39,808 nucleotides of DNA from Bacteroidales bacterium (GTDB lineage Bacteria > Bacteroidota > Bacteroidia > Bacteroidales > Bacteroidaceae). The notes beneath the pieces were generated by a model that was not told the DNA's origin, made no database searches, and saw only the letters and a program-made list of their open reading frames with translations. The DNA lies in contig JAAYDO010000176.1 of the NCBI GenBank assembly GCA_012729225.1, forward strand, positions 1-39,808, read 5' to 3'. A program made the translations under genes and the position numbers. Below, in pieces: positions 37,651-39,808 of the stretch. The stretch's first letter is position 1, and every line of letters begins with the position of its first letter.

Positions 37651-38223
37651 TTATAGTTTATCTTTCAATTGTTGAAGTGCTGACCAACGGACATCTGCCA
37701 GTTCGACGGAATCCTCACCTTCAGATATACCCGAGGTCACATCTTGAGTCGAATTCTCTAACTCGCCATCCTCTACTCCACTTCGGGTGGATTGATGCCT
37801 GCTGAGTTCTTGCATCATCGTTTCATCACATTTCCCAGGTTCGTGACAACACGATATAGGCATGCCGAGCGCAATAAATTCATAGATGAACTGTGCAAGG
37901 TCTATGAAACCTTCTGCCTCAGAAACAACAACACAGTCACCTTCGTCAGCATATTCTTGTCCAAGTTTCACGTTCAGTTCATCCATCGTTTCAATCCGCA
38001 ATTCAAGATCAGACAAGCAACGATCACATGGAACTACAATTGTGCCAACACTATGGATTTGGAACTTAAAGGCAACTCCAGCGCTCAAACAAGATACTGT
38101 AGTATGGATATTTCCACGCTGTATGAGTCCTCCAATTTCAGTAAAAAAATCATCACCTAAATCGTACTCGAAAGTTTTACCTCCAAGTCCCGAACTCATC
38201 AAATTAATCTTATAAGTATCCAT
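37651..38223 (-). CDS. DUF177 (YceD-like) protein
   Basis: A 190-residue YceD/DUF177 protein. The family almost always precedes rpmF and is linked to 23S rRNA or 50S assembly. It contains a CDRCL motif (VVPCDRCLSDLELRI) and a late ISCCHEPGKCDE segment, which with CDRC could bind a metal. The acidic C-terminal region is variable. The track of open frame allows ATG at 38232, but the -7 box at 38241-38248 puts transcription start only a few bases before it, so ATG at 38223 is more likely. Confidence 0.85.
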   Translation of the reverse strand: MDTYKINLMSSGLGGKTFEYDLGDDFFTEIGGLIQRGNIHTTVSCLSAGVAFKFQIHSVGTIVVPCDRCLSDLELRIETMDELNVKLGQEYADEGDCVVVSEAEGFIDLAQFIYEFIALGMPISCCHEPGKCDETMMQELSRHQSTRSGVEDGELENSTQDVTSGISEGEDSVELADVRWSALQQLKDKL

Positions 38224-38240
38224 TATACCCATTTGGAATG

Positions 38241-38248
38241 CAAAGGTA
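38241..38248 (-). promoter_or_regulatory. -7 box of the DUF177-rpmF-fabH operon
   Basis: TACCTTTG on the minus strand, identical to the -7 boxes at clpP and the tRNAs. A TTG lies upstream at 38265-38267, but spacing is short. The box drives a transcript with a leader of only 10-15 bases before ATG 38223. Confidence 0.65.
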
Positions 38249-38328
38249 CAAATTAATTCTTTAACAACGATAAAAATATAGGACTTTTTACCACTTTAGC
38301 AGTGAAACGGACTGTTCAATACATTTTT

Positions 38329-39510
38329 TCAGGAAATCAAAGGATGTTTTGGCAACTCAATTCTAAAAGTTGTCCCAACACCAATTTCTGATTCAATCAC
38401 ATAAATCTTCCCCTTATGATATTCCTCCACAATGCGTTTTGCCAAAGAAAGACCCAATCCCCAACCTCGTTTTTTCGTTGTGAACCCTGGCTTAAATACT
38501 GTATTGAAATCTGATTTTGGAATGCCCTTTCCACTATCCTTCACATCTACATACGCCCATTTCTCATCATCATAAACCTCTATGTCTACACTACCAACTC
38601 CATCCATTGCATCAACAGCATTCTTGCATAAGTTTTCAATAACCCATTCAAAAAGACTATCAATCAAATTGACGATGACAAGTTCTTCAGGAAAGTGAGT
38701 ACGAATGACCACCTTATCAGACGTACGCTTCTTCATATAAGTGACAACCCTATCTATAACTTCGAGAACGTCTTCAGGTTTCGGATCTGGGATTGAACCT
38801 ATTTTAGAGAAACGGTCAGCAATCCTCTCCAATCTTTTAATATCTTTTTCCATCTCGGGTAAAAGAACATCATCTGGATAAGTTTCCTTCAACACATCAT
38901 GCCAAGCTATCAAACTTGAGACTGGTGTACCAAGTTGATGAGCGGTTTCTTTAGAAAGTCCTACCCATACTTTATTTTGTTCCGCCTTCATTGCGGAAAA
39001 CAAAGCAAATGTTGCTATTAACAAGAAGAGTACAACTAAGCCTAATTGAATATAAGGACTTATAGCAAGTCTCTTCAATATAAGTGATTCATCATAGCAA
39101 ATGTTCACAAAATCATTAGAATCAAATTCTCGTGGCATATCAATACGAATAGAACGCCCTTTCGATTGATAGTCTTTAGCCAAAGAAGTCAAATAAGGAA
39201 TAGAGTCTCCATTTTTCGAGAAAGACTTATCAATATTTCGAGAAGATAAAGCTACACCATCCTTATCAACAATAATCACGGGTATTGTATGGTTTCCATT
39301 TATAACCTTCAGCACCAAATTCATATCCGTATTTTCGTCTGCAGAATTCAAAGAGCGCATGGCCTCAGCCCACACCTCCATTCGATTACGTTCCTCTTGC
39401 TCCAAGTCTGAAACAAGATAGTTCGTAACTAAGAGCGAACCTATTGCTATCAAAAACGCAATAAGTATTAAAACATATCTTATGTTTCTGATTCTATCAA
39501 ACATTCTCAT
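38329..39510 (-). CDS. Membrane sensor histidine kinase
   Basis: A 393-residue two-component kinase. TM1 spans about 11-31, a periplasmic sensing domain of about 115 residues follows (with VIIVDKDGVALSSRNID, a PAS/Cache-like strand pattern), and TM2 spans about 152-172. H191 lies in the H-box SKETAHQLGTPVSSL, a form frequent in Bacteroidetes. The ATPase domain has N-box ENLCKNAVDAM, G1 VDVKDSGKGIP and G2 KRGWGLGLSLAKRI. No HAMP domain is clear. No response regulator gene lies in the window. Its neighbour on the right is the end of an rRNA operon. ATG codons at 39510 and 39504 are both possible. Confidence 0.92.
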   Translation of the reverse strand: MRMFDRIRNIRYVLILIAFLIAIGSLLVTNYLVSDLEQEERNRMEVWAEAMRSLNSADENTDMNLVLKVINGNHTIPVIIVDKDGVALSSRNIDKSFSKNGDSIPYLTSLAKDYQSKGRSIRIDMPREFDSNDFVNICYDESLILKRLAISPYIQLGLVVLFLLIATFALFSAMKAEQNKVWVGLSKETAHQLGTPVSSLIAWHDVLKETYPDDVLLPEMEKDIKRLERIADRFSKIGSIPDPKPEDVLEVIDRVVTYMKKRTSDKVVIRTHFPEELVIVNLIDSLFEWVIENLCKNAVDAMDGVGSVDIEVYDDEKWAYVDVKDSGKGIPKSDFNTVFKPGFTTKKRGWGLGLSLAKRIVEEYHKGKIYVIESEIGVGTTFRIELPKHPLIS

Positions 39511-39605
39511 GATATGTATAATAACGAATTGACATGACTAATATTGCAAACCAGACGTCACATTTTATCACCATATCTTCACATATGAATCTGGAAACGA
39601 CTGGT

Positions 39606-39713
39606 CCACTCAGGCATGGCATCCCTGCCGGAATTTCCACTTCCAGCCCCATTCAGGCATGGTCTCCCCCGCTTTCCATCAGGTTCACTGGCCCTGGTTT
39701 CCCCTTCCAGCTC
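39606..39713. repeat. Imperfect duplication in GC-rich spacer
   Basis: Two modules recur in order. CCAYTCAGGCATGG occurs at 39606-39618 (as CCACTCAGGCATGG, allowing one base either side) and 39649-39662. TTTCCMCTTCCAGC occurs at 39634-39647 and 39698-39712. The spacer between the kinase and the rRNA terminator is pyrimidine-rich on the plus strand and clearly more GC-rich than its surroundings. Confidence 0.55.
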
Positions 39714-39747
39714 CTCCCCGCTCATCCTCCCCTCTTTAAAAGGGTTC

Positions 39748-39784
39748 GGGGGACGCCCCCGGATCGTCTCCGGAGGCGTCCCCC
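39748..39784 (-). terminator. rRNA operon terminator
   Basis: A very stable hairpin: GGGGGACGCC pairs with GGCGTCCCCC, then one C-A mismatch, then CCGGA pairs with TCCGG around TCGTC. On the minus strand it follows the 5S 3' end by about 10 bases and is followed by GAACCCTTTTAAAG. Position and strength fit the end of a ribosomal RNA operon. Confidence 0.85.
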
Positions 39785-39794
39785 TGAAAAAGAA

Positions 39795-39808
39795 GGCGGC
39801 GACCTACT
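39795..39808 (-). rRNA. 5S rRNA, 3' end only
   Basis: On the minus strand the last bases of the window read AGTAGGTCGCCGCC, the conserved 3' end of bacterial 5S rRNA. The rest of the gene, and presumably 23S and 16S, lie beyond the right edge. Only 14 bases are visible, but the strong terminator just downstream supports the call. Confidence 0.75.

Overview
The window looks like chromosomal core DNA of a Bacteroidales bacterium, most likely a member of the Prevotellaceae. The basis is the gene content (PorQ of the type IX secretion system, OstA-like protein, DUF1573 and DUF5683 proteins, tig-clpP-clpX-recQ and rpmF-fabH-era-der clusters) and promoters of the TTTG/TAnnTTTG type known from this phylum. 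Genus is an inference from protein style. Every complete gene and both tRNAs lie on the minus strand. The only plus-strand gene is a fragment at the left edge. Transcription therefore runs from the right edge, where a 5S rRNA gene ends, towards the left.

Layout, left to right. 1-281: the last 35 codons of a probable transposase, then a candidate pfkA terminator. 282-14922: a 14-gene run with small gaps and no clear internal terminator. Read in transcription order it is parA, parB, a DUF5683 membrane protein, an MltD-like lytic transglycosylase, a RelA/SpoT enzyme, a DUF1573 protein, meaB, porQ, cmk, ispH, a three-gene amino-sugar cassette (ketoisomerase, GNAT protein, aminotransferase) and a divergent pfkA. 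15202-15430: tRNA-Pro and tRNA-Val with their promoter. 15604-16070: a repeat element with no gene. 16146-17540: an OmpA-family porin-like gene with its own terminator and promoter. 17629-24518: an outer-membrane biogenesis operon (two parvulin-type chaperones, OstA-like protein, a small membrane protein) ending in mutL. 24761-26348: guaB as a single unit. 26434-26940: a second copy of the repeat element. 26979-33149: tig, clpP, clpX and recQ. 33537-38248: DUF177 gene, rpmF, fabH, era, der and a small lipoprotein. 38329-39510: a sensor histidine kinase. 39606-39808: a GC-rich imperfect repeat, a strong terminator and the 3' end of 5S rRNA.

Most of the window is conserved housekeeping sequence. 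I found no phage, CRISPR array or defence system. The signals most worth a second look are: (1) two diverged copies of a ~0.47-0.51 kb intergenic element holding 4 and 6 tandem 22-bp units; (2) a PfkA with several classical active-site residues replaced; (3) a ~137-residue insertion in the RecQ helicase core; (4) a MutL without endonuclease motifs; (5) two identical parS-like half-sites over the parA promoter; (6) a short motif next to the transposase remnant that recurs in other intergenic spots.
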